Positions 1 to 13,413 of a stretch of DNA of 64,000 nucleotides are shown piece after piece. The number at the start of each line of letters is the position of its first letter. Positions within the stretch are counted from its first letter, which is position 1. Made by a program: the position numbers and the translations under genes. Under the pieces are notes generated by a model that saw only the letters and a list, made by a program, of their open reading frames with translations, was not told the DNA's origin and did no database searches. This DNA is from Onchocerca volvulus (Eukaryota; Nematoda; Chromadorea; Rhabditida; Onchocercidae), in NCBI GenBank assembly GCA_000499405.2, contig HG738138.1, positions 13,021,208 to 13,085,207 on the forward strand, given 5' to 3'.

Positions 1-167
1 AAACAGTACAATACATCTCAGCTTGACAAATTCCAAAAACTGTCATTATTGACTTTGAAATTTTTCTTGAAAAAAATTTCTCTTTGCAACAAAAGGTCGA
101 CTAGTATTCTAGCTAGCACATTTGGAAAGACATGGACACGCACGAGCTTGCTTTCCTTTGTTTCAAG

Positions 168-2321
168 TGAAAGGTCAGTGCGGACGACACTGCGGATGTT
201 ATGTTACTATGTTATATATTGGTATCAAGGTTAAGTTTTCACTTTGTTCAAAAACTTACTCACAAAGACCATGATTCATTGCTATACTTTATGATAAATA
301 AGTGAGATGAGCTAAAGCATGAAGATTTGATGGATAGAACTTACGGTTTACATATTGAAAGATTGAAATTATCCGAAATTCTCTTATCCCAAAATATGCG
401 TATCTCTTAATAATTCGCCTAACTACTGGACATAAAATATTTATAGAAGCATGCATATTACGATAAGGATATGTATAAAAACGTAGAATGGGATCCATGA
501 TATCATGATAATGATGATTATAATGATAATGCCAGTGATGATGATGATGATGATGATGATAAGGATATGATTCATCTATCATTTCTTAACTCTGGTTGAG
601 AATTTTGCTATTTTTCAGATATTATATTCGGCTAATATCTTACTGCAATTCTTCTTGTTAAATCATCTATTAGGTGCGGATGATTTGACATATGGTTTTT
701 CATTACTGCGCGATTTAATGCATGAAGTTGAATGGGAGCAAACAGGAATGTTCCCGCGAGTAACACTTTGCGATTTCGAGGTATCTCGCAATCGATTATT
801 TGATTCTCCCTTCTTAATTAGTTCTCATTTGTAGCCGCAGTTAAGATGACTTTCTAACAGATAATTCATCTGTAATACTCATTTGCTATTGCAATTAAAC
901 TTTTTAAAAAATCATAAGCTCGAGAACAAGCCAAATGCAATATAAGCAATATAGATTAAAATTCAGAATTGGAAACTTTTCATTTTAGGTACGAGTGCTC
1001 GGTAATATTCATCGGCATACAGTGCAATGTGTGCTGATGATCAATATGTTCAATGAAAAGATTTTCCTTTTTTTATGGTTTTGGTTTTTAACTGTTGGTT
1101 TGATAACACTTTTCAATAGCTGTTACTGGATACTTGTAATGTTCATTCCAAGTCAGGTAACTTCTTGCTCCATCTATTAGAATTGTTTATAGGCACAGCA
1201 TTTATGAATTTTATTCTCTAAGCAGTTATTTCCTATCCTTTCGTTAAACTCCTATATTCTTTTATCTTATTTATACTACTTTACCCTAAAAATATTTTCA
1301 ATAAATTGTGATTTTTAAAGGTTGAAAAGTGAAGTGAAGTAAATTAAATCAAGATCTGGTGGAATTGAAATGTAGAATTGCAGTCTATTAGATTTGCATA
1401 TCAGCTCTAATCTCTAATACATATTAGATTAAGTCTTTAGGTATGATTGATGTCGTGGAGCTTGAAAAATTCCAAATAATAATTTTTCGGAAGTCGTGGA
1501 ATTTTATCACAGTGAAAGTTTAGTGCTAATTGTACCACTACTATCTTTACTATTAGTTCTGCTTTTTTTCTGACAAATTGAATACCTGATTTACTTTGTC
1601 CTTTAATTGTGTTATAACTCTTCTGTTTTGATTTTTAAATATTAAGATTTGAAATGCCAAAAAACTGTACTTCATTCTGCTTTAATTTCGTATAGGGAAT
1701 GTCTTTCATTCGCAAATATTTGCGAGCATTAAGCGATCATCCAACAAAGCCCGCAGCTGATGATCTATCGCTCCGAAAATTTACGAATCAATTTTTGCGT
1801 AAAGATGGTGTATTCATGCTTCGAATGATCTCAACTCATGCCGGTGAATTGATGAGCAGTGAATTAGTTCTTGCCCTATGGCAGGTTAGGATTTTATATG
1901 AATTAATAAGTTTATACTATTCATCAATGACATTATATGTTCGAACTGACTTTCATTCACCAAATCCAATTCATTATACCATTTTTGTTATTTCGGGACA
2001 AGTCTAAAAACTTGGGTTTTTCAATGAATTAGTCGTGCTTCTCAAGATTGGTATTTTATCAAGAAACTAAACATAAAATGTCGAAAAGCAAGAATCTCAC
2101 GATCCATATGTCCTCTCTCAAAACGATTGGCAAATCTTGAGTTTCTGAGAAAAACGGTTCAAACTATCTGTCAGAACCATATTGACCTTACAAAGAAATA
2201 TTAATATTCTCAAGTGGATGAATTTTAGTAATTGCGATTATTCCAGGATTTTAATAATATCGATCGCTCGTCCGCTCAATTTTGGGATGCTGAACATGGT
2301 GCTGGAACACTGAACGCCTAA
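168..2321 (+). CDS. Innexin (gap-junction channel), 3' part only
   Basis: Innexins are four-pass plasma-membrane proteins that form invertebrate gap junctions. Visible exons are about 168-229, 619-780, 989-1156, 1696-1884 and 2247-2321 (TAA), all joining in phase 0. They give about 217 C-terminal residues. The third membrane segment runs across the first two exons ([18 protein letters not shown]). The second extracellular loop carries the family signature [13 protein letters not shown] followed by [19 protein letters not shown], with its conserved cysteines. The fourth membrane segment follows ([17 protein letters not shown]), then a cytoplasmic tail ending GAGTLNA. The first two membrane segments and the first extracellular loop must lie before the window. 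The start of the first visible exon (168) is the least certain boundary: 168 follows a T-rich acceptor, but 179 is possible. The family assignment is firm; the paralogue is not resolved. Confidence 0.93.
534..560. repeat. (GAT)n trinucleotide microsatellite
   Basis: A run of about eight GAT/ATG units lies within the innexin intron 230-618. On the minus strand it produces a histidine-rich spurious ORF. Nothing suggests function. Confidence 0.85.
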
Positions 2322-5300
2322 TTTTTTCCGTTGATCTTAAAAATTCTGAGGTATGCTTATTTTATCGCTGCTATAATTAAAGAGACCGGTCATCATTGAA
2401 AAATTTACTTCAAATTTTGAAAAATATGTTTTGTATAAAATTTATAACTTGCTACTATATGCAGCGCAGAGAAAAATAAGAAAGAATTATTTGGCCAATT
2501 TTTCTTTTTTTTTTACTTCTGGTTTTGAGCAATTTTCCATTAAGACAAATATTTCTGCTTTCGACGACAAAAAAGCACTATTTGTAAAATCCCCAAGAAA
2601 ATCGTTGCTTTTCAACTATTTCCATTGTTTTTAATCATTAATAAGGCTTCCAGCGGGAATTCTCCTCTCCTTCCTTTATCTCAAACCGGAACACCCATTT
2701 TAGTTTCAGTAAGAGATCTTTTCTAACTTTACGAACTACATCATATTATTACCGTTCTTACTTTTCACTATATACTGTTTCTCATCCTTCGCCTAATTTG
2801 ATTGATGAAGTCTTTCAATTTCAAATGTTTTTAGGGAATTTCACTTTTCAAATCAGGAAATCTTGAATAATTCATGTAAATGAAATCAAATTTTTCATTT
2901 TATTCCAATCTATCGTTTTGTTTTGGATCCGCTCTAAAATTTCATTTTATTTTAGTTGGCATTTTGGAATCAACATTTACTTCAATAGAATCAATGCTAT
3001 GATCAATTTGCATGTTCTATAGTAAGAAAAAGAATAATATTCCAGAAATCTTGCTATTGCAATAATAATTATAAATAATGGTAACAATAATAATGACAAT
3101 TATTAATGATAAAGAAAAAATATAAAAAAAAAAAATAACAACTTTAAATCCCACTGTAATAATCGCTACTAATTTGCAGTTGCTATTATTGCCAGTACTA
3201 TGTCTAATATTATTTATTTATTAATGAATCCCGCTGTTGCAGTTTCCCTTCATCACAAAGCTATTGTTCTCTAATAATTGCAAAATTTTTCAAGCTCAAA
3301 TTTAGCACACTGCCAGATCTCGTTCTTCTGAATTATATAATACTGTTGTCAATATGTAACCCTCATAATATTTTGATTTTCATTTAATTTAAAAATTTGA
3401 AGTGCAAAAATTACTAAAAATTGCAAGAAGCCTTTTTTCAAAGATAACAAAAACGTAAGCCTTTAGAGTTTGAGGGTAATGAAAAATGGGAAATTCAAAT
3501 TTAGAAAAATATGAAAACAGTTTAGTTCAACAACTGTTAGAAAAAAATTTACAAATTCTTTTAGTGATGAATTCCACTAGCCTTAAATTGACTAAAATGA
3601 AATTTATTGTTTCAAGAGAAAAAACGAATGGTAAAATAAGGTCGCTCTTGATGACAGTATAATGTTTCAAGACATTCTGCATCTATTCATTTATTCACCA
3701 TCTTTTCAAAATAAATTTATATTAGCTTTAATGTAACTTATCATCTTCCACGATTAAATAACCTTGCAGATAATACTATTGATGATGCAGTTTAAGAATT
3801 GTAATATCTTTTGATTGCAACTTTTTTAAAAATATAGTACTAGCATATTTATTGGGTGCAAAAGTTATCGAATTTAAAGTAAGTTCACGTGATTGAATCT
3901 AGCTGAGATTGAATTCGGATGGAAAAATAAAAGGTTTGTTTCTGCAGCGATAATTGAATTTGAAAAGGAATCGCTTCTTGTTTTTCGTGACAAGTGAAAT
4001 GATTTGCACAAACTGAAGTTCGGGAAATAATTGTCTTGATGTCATCATTCCTTTGCACTTTCTGATGTGCGAAATTGGACATTTCTAGACTATGTACTTT
4101 TTAATAAAAATTCTTTCATGAACTTTCTACCTGCTGTTGTCACTTGCCTTTGATAATTTCATGCTGCATGATTCGATAAATGATAGTGTGATGTACACTT
4201 TTTACCAGGAAATTTTTCTTTTTGAAATTTGAGCCTATTCTAAATTAAATTTATTGACTTTTTAAGGCAATCTCCGCCAAAAAGTTTCATTATGTCCAGC
4301 TGATTCAAGCTTCTCATGTAGTGATTTAAATTAAGTCAGGATATGACTCATTCTGAATCCTTTCAGGTTGTCAGGTAAAACGTGAATAGACAGTTAAAAT
4401 AGGCATAACCATGCCTATTTTAAATAGGGGAACAGAACTTCCACGCCTTCCCTGCTGACCGGAAATATCTGCAATATGTTCTAGAACTGAAAATTTTCAT
4501 CCCAAATTTTTCGGCTGTTTTCATTTGATCAGATTTGCAGGCATTCCAAAATGGCTGTAAATTCCTCTTGAAGTCTTGGAATACAACGGTTTATAGCATT
4601 GGTTAAATTTATTAAATGAAACCTTTAAAAAAACAAGATCTCGTAATTAACAAAATATTTTAAAACAATGAAGACCCAAAAAAAAAAAAAAGACATTGTA
4701 ATAACCCGTAAAAAATTACAGCACTTTATCATTATATTAAACGGAAATTATTATAAGCCCTTTACATAACAATAATGACTGTGACAGCGATGATGATAAT
4801 AGTGATATCGATATATTACAGCTACTGAACAACCAATCAGTAATATTAACGGAACTGTACATATATAGTTCCGTTTATATATATATACGGTTAGCGTTTT
4901 TTGGAAACTTTGCGCATTCCTGGCGATTCTTGTTATTCGGGATATTAAGTTCATTTAGCAGAGATTGACAACAGAAATTTTTAAACATTAGGTCAGTTTG
5001 TAAATATAGGGAATGGTAAAAAAGTTGTCTCCAATATTCTAAATAATAGGAGTTATTTAAGGCACACAACTGTACAGACGAAACAAATAAGCAAATAAAA
5101 AGTTCAAGCAGATATTTCTGACTGGTTGATACCACGATTTTCATGTTAAAGTAATAATGGGCTGAAAGTGTGTCAATAATGGCATATAATTTAATCGGAA
5201 TAATGGAGCATTTTGAATTCAAGGATTTTTCACATTTTTTCTCTATAAATCGTCGCAATTTGAAAATTTCATTAGCAAGACCGCATTTCAACTTCGATTT

Positions 5301-5965
5301 TTAGATTTGCGCATTGTGGTCGCTCAGCAGAAAAGAATTGGAAATGACAAATTAGAGAATTAAATAATGAAATATGAATACAAATCAACATGCAATCAAA
5401 CTCTGAATTATTTTTTATATTATTGATCCTAAAATACTGCAAAAAAAAAAAGAAAAAATAAGGCAACGCGAAAAATCTTTAGCAATATGCATTTTTATGG
5501 GGGGTAACTGACATTTGTTTTTAATTTATTTTGAAACTCTCAAAATTCGAAAACTTCCAAATCTCAGGGAAGTTAAAAAAAAAAATGCTAAACTGGAGAC
5601 ATAAGGCCATGGGTTTTAACAATTTTTTAGTCACAGTCACTTACTAGTTGATTTGATGAATTTCAAGAAAATGGATGCATTTAAACTTGGCACTTATGAA
5701 GAAACTGCTGCAAATTTCAAACTTAGAAAAAATTTCGTTAATTATAGCATGTAAAAGATGAGGCTCAACATAAATGTGCATACATGCAATCATACTGATT
5801 ACTTAAATGAAAGGATCACCAGTGAAGTAAAGCAAATAACTTATTGAGCTTTTCGAACAATCACATTATTTTCTTTTTACACTTAAAACAATCTCCCAAA
5901 AGCAACAAGAAAAAATAAACAAAAAGAAAATTACTTCTGTTGTTCGGTCGATTATCTTGAGCATT
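2322..5965. other. Intergenic region between convergent innexin and famk-1
   Basis: About 3.6 kb between two genes that converge tail to tail. It contains both 3' UTRs, several poly-A runs, a short perfect hairpin (4394-4423) and a 138-codon minus-strand ORF (4875-5291) that I do not accept as a gene. No exon of a recognisable family was seen on either strand. Confidence 0.6.
4394..4423. repeat. Perfect 13-bp inverted repeat, 4-nt loop
   Basis: The arms TTAAAATAGGCAT (4394-4406) and ATGCCTATTTTAA (4411-4423) are exact reverse complements around the loop AACC. A T-run is not directly adjacent. It lies in intergenic DNA and its function is unknown. Confidence 0.85.
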
Positions 5966-8900
5966 TCAATTGATTTTGTTGTTGTCGTTATTGTTCTCCT
6001 TATTGTCCCTATTATCATCATCAATTTTTTTATTATTGTTGTTATTATTGCTTTCATCTTCCTCCCATGCTTCTTCGCCACCAATTAAGGGCACTTCCTA
6101 AAATGCGAGAAAAAAAGAACATAAAAAAATATGTATCAGCTGAATGCTTTTTTATGATATTTGCTTCAGACAAAACGAATGCAGAAGAATGTTTGAAATG
6201 AGATCACATTTTCTGTTCTACATTTCTGCTTAGAAGGAAGTGTTGATTTGGCTCCCAAACAACTTATAATTTGAAAATTTAGCCAGTTTTTAGAGTTTCT
6301 CCTATTTGAATAAACTTCTTAATTTCAAATAATTTGGATTAAAATAGAATTTTACATATTTAAAGCAAGAAATAAAGCAAACATTATTATGATATTCGGC
6401 CATTATGACACCTTCAGGACCATCGGGATTTTCGCGGATGCATTTATCGATGTAGACCATTATGTTGTGCAATCTTCTTTCCATTGTGGGATAATGCTTA
6501 TAGGCCAATATTGGGGCCAAAGGATCCTTTGACATTGACCTTTTAAAGTTGCTGAGTAAATACCTACGTTTTTGAGTATGAAATCGAAAACTAAACTTTG
6601 TGATATGAAATTTGAGAAAAACAAAAAAAAAAAAAAAAAAAAAACATTGCTTACTGATGAAGTGTCTTTGTTAGCGAAATGGGCTCACGATAATATTTCA
6701 ATAGTGTGAAGAAAGTTGAGGATCTCAAGACGCAACACTGCCTTAGAGGTAAGAGTATATCGTCGTCATCAAAATCTGTTCTGCCAAACCTGTAATGAGC
6801 AATGATACCTGTATATTCCTTCCACACTGGAAAAAGCTTCCCGGAAAATTTCTATTTACGTGGATGATATCTATATATAAAATCCGAACTGATCATCGAA
6901 ATTTATTGAGTTAATACTTACGCCCTTCCGTTATCCAAATGAATAGCGTAAGATGGAACATTCGTGAAAATAGAAAATGATTCATAATGATGCCGATCCT
7001 GATTACCTGAAATCAATATGTCTCGTACATTATCATTTCAATCTTTGACTTGAAAATATAACTGGCTTTTTACAACAATTCAAATATATAGACTTTGCCA
7101 AACTAACCAATTAAATAGTCCATAATATGAAAGTCGACAAGATCAAGTAGCGTACGTCCATGAGCATAACGTTTTGTTGTTTTTACGCTTTCTCGACAGT
7201 AGTCCATATTTCGTTGCCACTCAGCTATTTGGTTTTTCTTCGAATATGTTCTATAAAAAACTATTAATTATTGTTTTGAGAAAAAAAAGGTACTACTTTA
7301 CGTATGATAAAATAATTAAGTTAAATATCGAATTACTTTGTTGTCTCTTTTTTCTTAGCCGAATTCTTGAAATGTTTAAAAATATTTTCTGAAGAATTTT
7401 ATAGGAACAAATATTTCTGACCTTCTATATGGTGATTTGTTGTGTTTTCTGGGGACACTATTTTCGTCTGGAAGGAATACTTGCACTGACCCTTCCCTGG
7501 TATCCGGAGTACCACAAATAGCATGTGATGTGTCACAGTAATAATCGCATTTGCTGACAAAACACAAATTTTTGGCTGAAAATGATGAAAGCATTTGAAG
7601 CGACTGGAAAATAATTTCAAAAAATGTTTTGCAATATAATTTTTAATCATACTGTCCTTACCAATTCATCATTGAGGTAAAATGAAATAGTTATGCCAAA
7701 ATATACATAAGTGCCTAGTCATCCAATTTTGTGCAGGATCAGTACCAAAATACCAAACTTTTCAGAAATCTTAAAATCGGATCATTGAGAAATTGGCATG
7801 ATCTACAACCTGCAATAACCTGCAAAAAGTGCAGGATTAGCCAAATTCATTTCCCCCAATTTACAGCTATTAATTGGCAAAAAACATACCTGGTGAGACG
7901 AAAAATGTCTTAGCTAAACGCTTTTCGGCTTTGTTTCGTAAATCGGATGTTAAATTGACAATACGGCCAACGGTTGGTACAGCACGCCGAAAGCCAAGTA
8001 TTCTAAATATGAATTCAAGAAAAAATTTGTTTTAAATCTAAAATATACATGTCAATTAAATATGGAAATCATAGCAAAGGAAACGGAGCGAAAGGGAGAA
8101 AAAGTAAAAGGAGAGAAAATAAAGGTAAATTACCCCTTGGTTACGAAGAAATTCGAAAAAAATTCTAAATTTTGTACATTAACCACATTAACATAAATTT
8201 AGTGTTGCCTTTCAATTTGTCAGTTCAATGACATACTTGTCCATATGAAATGTTGCAATTTCAGCATTATGACGTTCGAAATCACTGAAGTAAAAGTGAT
8301 TCGGATTTGATTCATAATCACGGCCGAATCTGGAATTATAAATACTTCTTCATTGGTCTTCTATCCCTGCCTCTCTTTCCCAATTCTTTTGTTGCAAATT
8401 TTGTTCAATTTGCTATAATTCCTACTATTCTATGTTTCCTAAATTTATTTTGAAATTTATCGTATTCCACTTATGTAGTACAAGAATAAAAAAAAAAAAA
8501 AAAAAAAGTACAGGTAAATATTTACATTGATTTTTTGTGCATAGAATTTGTTTCTTTGCTTCTTTTTTGCTCTTGTTTTTTTCGACTCATAACAAAATGG
8601 TCCTTAGTAATGTCTTTTCTAGGCTTAAGGTAATGCAAAGGTTATTAATTGTGACATGCTGGAAGTGATTTTTCAAGGACATAAATGCGATCAAACCGTT
8701 TCTGTTCGATTTATTTTGTTTAAAATTTCGATCACCGAGTGGATCTGATAAGCGCACATTTAGCTGTTCTCAACTTTAATTTTAGGGCGAATCGGAATCT
8801 GTTGCTTTTTTTATCTTAAACTTAACTGGATTTAGCAGGTTTACGTTCCTCTCCATCCCCACTTACACACTTCATAATACTTAACTACTCATGTTAGAAA

Positions 8901-10732
8901 TTAAATTTATGGTTTAGAAAACCACATGTATATATCTGAAGCTACGTTTTCGATTGCTCTGAATTTTCCTTTTTTTGTTGCAATAAATGCCCAGAAAACG
9001 AATATACCGCATAGGTTTGAAAACCGCTTGTTGGTCATTTTCAAATGTGAAGATAAGCTTAACTTGCGTGCCACCATCCATAATGGACACAGATTTCAAC
9101 GGCAATTTAGAAAGGTCGTTTAACAAATTTTCTACAACCTGCAGATATAAATGAAAAAATGCATATTATTTTTAGATTTGAGCATAAAGAATTAAAATTG
9201 TTGAAACTGTTGTACGTTATCAAAATTAGAGCAAATTCTTTCGGGGCAAAGAGCTGCTAATCAGCGGTTCCTTTCCTGGAATAAAAATTCTCTGTGTGGA
9301 GGATCTTTCACTCCCAGCATTCAATGAATATGAATATCTACCACATGGTCATATTCTCTTCCGACTATCATCCACGGGAGAACGAACTAAGTATCTTATC
9401 AGTCACTGTGGGATGAGAATTATCGTCATAGATATGAACTCCTTTGATGTGAAATAATTGTGAATATTCGAAAATTAATGATAAAAATTTAAGAATTGTC
9501 AGCATAATCTGTTTTCATTGTCATAACAGTATGATTTTGCAATGTGATCAAAGCTTAATGCATACTTCGTCATTTCTATATACATCACAGCTGCCGATAT
9601 CTGCATAAAATTTTTCCCATGAATCTCTTTCTGGTATAATTTTTCTATAAGTGAAACGTCATCAACAATATGTAATTTCCAAAAATCAATTGATTAATTA
9701 TTTTTGACAAAAGAAAAAAAAAGGTTTACTTAATTTTAACAAAAGCAATTGATTTATTTAATTTCAACTATTTATAAATACCACTTTTATCACTTACCCA
9801 ATTTTGTCCTTCCAAAATTGTCGCAAAGTTTGATTGTTTGGACATTCCTTTGCAATCATTTCCGAAATATTTAAATCAGATAAATATTGATCCAGCTGTT
9901 TCGCTAACGTCCAATTAATATGGGGCACTGAAATTTTCTTCTTTTTTTTGGACGATAATTTATGACAAAATATGCGAACTAATTTATTATGCGCAGAAAT
10001 TCATTTTTTATATCGCTTTTACAAATCTTAAATCGTTCATATTTAATTTCTTGTCGCGGTTTTTAATTTCTTCCATAAAATCCGATGTTTTTAAACTTTG
10101 ATTGAGCGGAAAAACAAATTGAAAAACTTATGTACCAAGGAAACGAGAAACATCGCTTTCTTTAGTCATCAACTTATAAATATTTTGTTCTTGTACATAA
10201 GCAGCGTGAGGAATTGGTCGTGGAAAATCTAATTTTTGATGTCTTTTCAACCATTCTGAAACAATTAATTTCTTATTTAACTCAAAAGGTATTAAATTTA
10301 TGAAAAGTCAGCAAATATCTAGTAAAATTTGTATGTTTATCTGATTATAACGATTCCAATAGAGGAAATGACAATAGATTTTTAAAACTTAGCTAAGTGC
10401 TGTACGTAATCAATTGGATACCATGATCATATATATAGAAAGAATTGCAAGAGGCTCGAGCAATCTTTATAACGGTACTTGAAAGTCAATTTCCATTAGC
10501 TGTATTTGATGTCTGAAGAATGAAACCTATTCATTAAGTTGACTTATAACAAGTTAAAAGTACCACCAAGAAGAAATTCTCAGGTATCAGTAAGCTCTTG
10601 CAACACTTCCTATCGTAGCACAATATTTATCTTACCAGAACTTTCATCCTTTCGTATCACCGATAGCAAAATGATAATGGTAAAAAATGTGAAGCAAACA
10701 GTGATTGCCATTTTCCGAATATATATCCGCAT
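5966..10732 (-). CDS. famk-1: FAM20-family secretory-pathway protein kinase (famk-1 type)
   Basis: FAM20 kinases act in the Golgi lumen and phosphorylate secreted proteins or proteoglycan linkers. Thirteen exons (10732-10636, 10255-10136, 9927-9798, 9644-9566, 9138-9008, 8329-8237, 8002-7890, 7575-7422, 7250-7108, 7006-6922, 6789-6655, 6551-6383, 6097-5966) join in phase to give 526 aa. Residues about 9-25 are a hydrophobic signal anchor or signal peptide. The kinase core shows DGGTQVKL (K169), VFKPM (K183), ERHNAEIA (metal-binding E209), [17 protein letters not shown] (disulphide region), GNQDRHHYE (catalytic D357) and HLDNGRAFG (metal-binding D378), then PLRQCC. All catalytic landmarks are intact. 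The last exon is unusual: an acidic, Asn/Asp-rich tail of about 30 residues. The donor of exon 12 (GTTTGC) is weaker than the others, so the tail junction is the least certain part. The substrate class (Ser-x-Glu protein versus xylose) cannot be decided from sequence alone. Confidence 0.93.
6623..6644. repeat. Poly-A tract in famk-1 intron
   Basis: A near-pure A run (poly-T on the transcribed strand) lies in the intron between exons 11 and 12. Similar runs occur at about 8487-8507 and 11150-11174, a general feature of this AT-rich genome. Confidence 0.8.
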
Positions 10733-11146
10733 AGTGTTGTTGTTTCAACTGGAATCGTTGTAGATGTTAATGATACTGCTACTGTTGGAGCTGTTGTTGT
10801 CGTTGGTTGTATCGTTGACTGTATCCCGAAATCTTTACTCATTGCAAAACGTCATCCAATCATCGAACACTAGGACAATGGAGAGTTTGATTGCCAATTC
10901 CAGATTAATTTCAGTAATATACTGCAACTGATTCAATATCGTTGATTTATGTAAAACAGTAATGTCACGTCTTCTGTTAATTATGGGCTACTGCTATATG
11001 TACTAATTAGCGTGCTGAAGGGATGCTGATACATTTTTTTAAACTATTTTATGGATTGTTGTCCAAAAGTCTTCTATTAGTCAAATTTAAGTTTTCGCTA
11101 TATCAACTGAAGATGATCGGATGAACACCGAAATGTTAGAAAGTCC

Positions 11147-11182
<36 letters not shown>

Positions 11183-11290
11183 TTATATCAACAATTAAAG
11201 CGAAAATATGAATCTTACAAAATATCAATAACGAAAAAAATCTAAATCGAAAAAATGACTATAAAACTATTTGAAAAATTAGCCAAAATA

Positions 11291-11557
11291 TAAATCGCGA
11301 TTTAAATGTGGAAATTCGCCAAAATATAATCGAATATTTTTTTAAGTACTAAATTTGAATTTACGTACCCGTTTCGTAAAATTAGGGGTCATAGGTCATC
11401 AGTTAGCAATTAATTAAGTTTACAGATTTTAACTGGTTTTGCTCGCTCGATAAATCGCGATTTAAATGTGGAAATTCGCCAAAATATAATCTAAAATTAT
11501 TTTTCTTGCTAAATTCGAATTTACGAATGTGTTTCGTGAAATTAGGGGTCATAGGTC
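11291..11557. repeat. Tandem duplication with 160-bp period (two copies)
   Basis: The block 11291-11397 recurs at 11451-11557 with the same 107-bp length. Both begin TAAATCGCGATTTAAATGTG, share GGAAATTCGCCAAAATATAA, and end with ATTAGGGGTCATAGGTC; the middle parts differ at several bases. The 53 bases between the copies are not obviously repeated after copy 2. It could be a decayed satellite or a non-autonomous transposon remnant. No coding potential or terminal inverted repeat was seen. Confidence 0.85.
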
Positions 11558-12839
11558 TAAGCCAAAAGAGAACCAGTTTATTATCCCTAGAAAAAACGGT
11601 GAATCACTCTGAAAGGTTTAATTCAAATTTCATTGATAAAAAATTGATTGGGGAGTTTTAAATGTTGAAAGAAGATAGTGTCGCCTTTAACTTTAAACAA
11701 AAAAACATCAAAATTTCTTTCTAATGAACTAATTTTTAAATGATATTTCTAAAAAATTTGAGTTTTTCTGCATCCTTCCGTATTTTGATTAATATAAGAT
11801 AAAAAATCATCACCAAAAATATGGCTATGATGACGATAGATCAAACAGTTCAAATCTTAACAAAAATATAGCTATGGTCGAAAATGATTAGTGAAATATT
11901 TCGGCATTTAGTTCTATTTCGCAAATGTTCCATCTCTCAACTTTTTCCAAGAATACAGCTATGCGTTATTAGGGCCAATTAACAAGATGCTGCTAACATT
12001 GGACTAGTATTAATATCGATATTTAGAATCAATGGAAACTTAATGTGTGCTATCGGACTTTCTTTTTGAAAATACTCAAGAAAAAATATCGACAGTCGTT
12101 GGGATCATATCAGTTGGTTAAAGTTTAATATAAGAGATAGAATTAGTCAAGTTTTCCCTTGTATTGATGGTTACGGAATGAATCAGTTGTTATCCACATG
12201 AGCAATGTGATACTGATAAAAAAATTACTAGCAGTGGTGGCCGAAGAAATAGGCGGCTTATGGACAAACGAACTTTAAAAACAAAAACAAAAAACGAAGC
12301 GAAAAAATGAAAAACTAAACACAAATAACTGGAAAACAAAAGGTAACGAGCAACGAAACAATGAATGAAAAATGAAATGAAAAATGAAAGCGAAGTAGAG
12401 AGGTAAACAATAAAAAACGAAAAACGAAGCAAAAAAGAAAAAATTAGGATAATACAAATGAGCGGTGAAAATTATGAGAGAAATAAAAAAAAATAAAAGA
12501 AATTAGCCGTATGTTTCGTAAACTGTTCGATAATTTGAAAGAATCGTTGTCATCTATCTAGAAGTAAGATGAGGTATCTGAATATCATTGATGCCAACAA
12601 ATTGTGATTTTCAGTATTTCAGTACGGCAACAACATATGTATGGCATATAATAATAAATAATCCAACGTCATTGTACTGCCATAATATCGGTCACTATTA
12701 ATGGCTCAGACACGGGACTACTTTTGTCTGATTGTTACATCTGTCTTTTCAGAACAAATGACCATGAAAATAATTGAACAAAAGTTGTTACATTAGTCAA
12801 AATAAACAAAATGGAAGGAAATGAAATCTATAGTCTTAC

Positions 12840-13113
12840 CAACTCTAAGTGCACTTTTAAACGTAATATTTGAAGACCAGAGTTTCACAATTTGTCCAAA
12901 ATACTTGATTAGTCGTGTAAGCGACGCAATCAAATGTAATGTAAATATAAAAATAATCAACAAGATTAACATAACAGTAAGTATCGCATCATACTGAAAT
13001 ACGATTAAAAGCATATTTTGAACTTTTGCCGAGATAACCATATGAATAAAGTAAAAAATTAATCTTACGAAAACCCAACAAAGATTTGACGCAAATTTTC
13101 TAAAATATTTCAT
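12840..13113 (-). CDS. Possible first exon of a small multi-pass membrane protein (unrecognised)
   Basis: From ATG at 13113 the frame is open for 91 codons to a GTAAGA splice donor at 12839-12838; without splicing it stops at 12793. The peptide is very hydrophobic. One hydrophobic stretch lies around residues 12-30 (WVFVRLIFYFIHMVIS) and a longer one around residues 40-68 (TVMLILLIIFIFTLHLIAS). Basic residues flank them, as in a two- to four-pass protein. The good donor favours a real exon, but no convincing downstream exon was found and no family was recognised. AT-rich DNA readily encodes hydrophobic ORFs by chance, so this is weak. Confidence 0.22.
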
Positions 13114-13366
13114 TTTTTCAGAAACTTTTTTTGATTGTAAAATGCAATTACCATATAATTATCTAATTGTGATAAAATTTCTTTTAATCAAAACTCAGAG
13201 AAAGAAACCTTTTATAGAGAACAATAGAAATTAAAATGTAACAAAGCTTAAATCAATATTTGAATGTGAAACAATTCAGATGAGAAAAAATAAAAATTAA
13301 CATCATTATTTTGCCAAAAGAATAAAAGATTCATGCGATATTTGAATGAAAATCAACCTGAAGAAC

Positions 13367-13413
13367 AAATTTCAATTTAAATTAGTTTTTGGTTACTATT
13401 TAAATTGAAATTT
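13367..13413. repeat. 16-bp perfect inverted repeat
   Basis: AAATTTCAATTTAAAT (13367-13382) is mirrored exactly by ATTTAAATTGAAATTT (13398-13413) around a 15-nt loop. It is AT-only apart from one C/G pair, so chance formation in this composition is quite possible. Confidence 0.8.

Noticed and set aside
289..582. Histidine-rich minus-strand ORF resembling a metal-binding peptide
   Set aside because: The His run is the reverse reading of a (GAT)n microsatellite inside an innexin intron.
4875..5291. 138-codon minus-strand ORF with a hydrophobic segment
   Set aside because: No recognisable family, no convincing splice sites, and a long chance ORF is plausible in AT-rich intergenic DNA. The segment resembling a signal peptide begins at an internal methionine.
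10539..10763. Plus-strand ORF overlapping the famk-1 start
   Set aside because: It is antisense to the first famk-1 exon, whose signal-anchor sequence and phase-correct donor are convincing.
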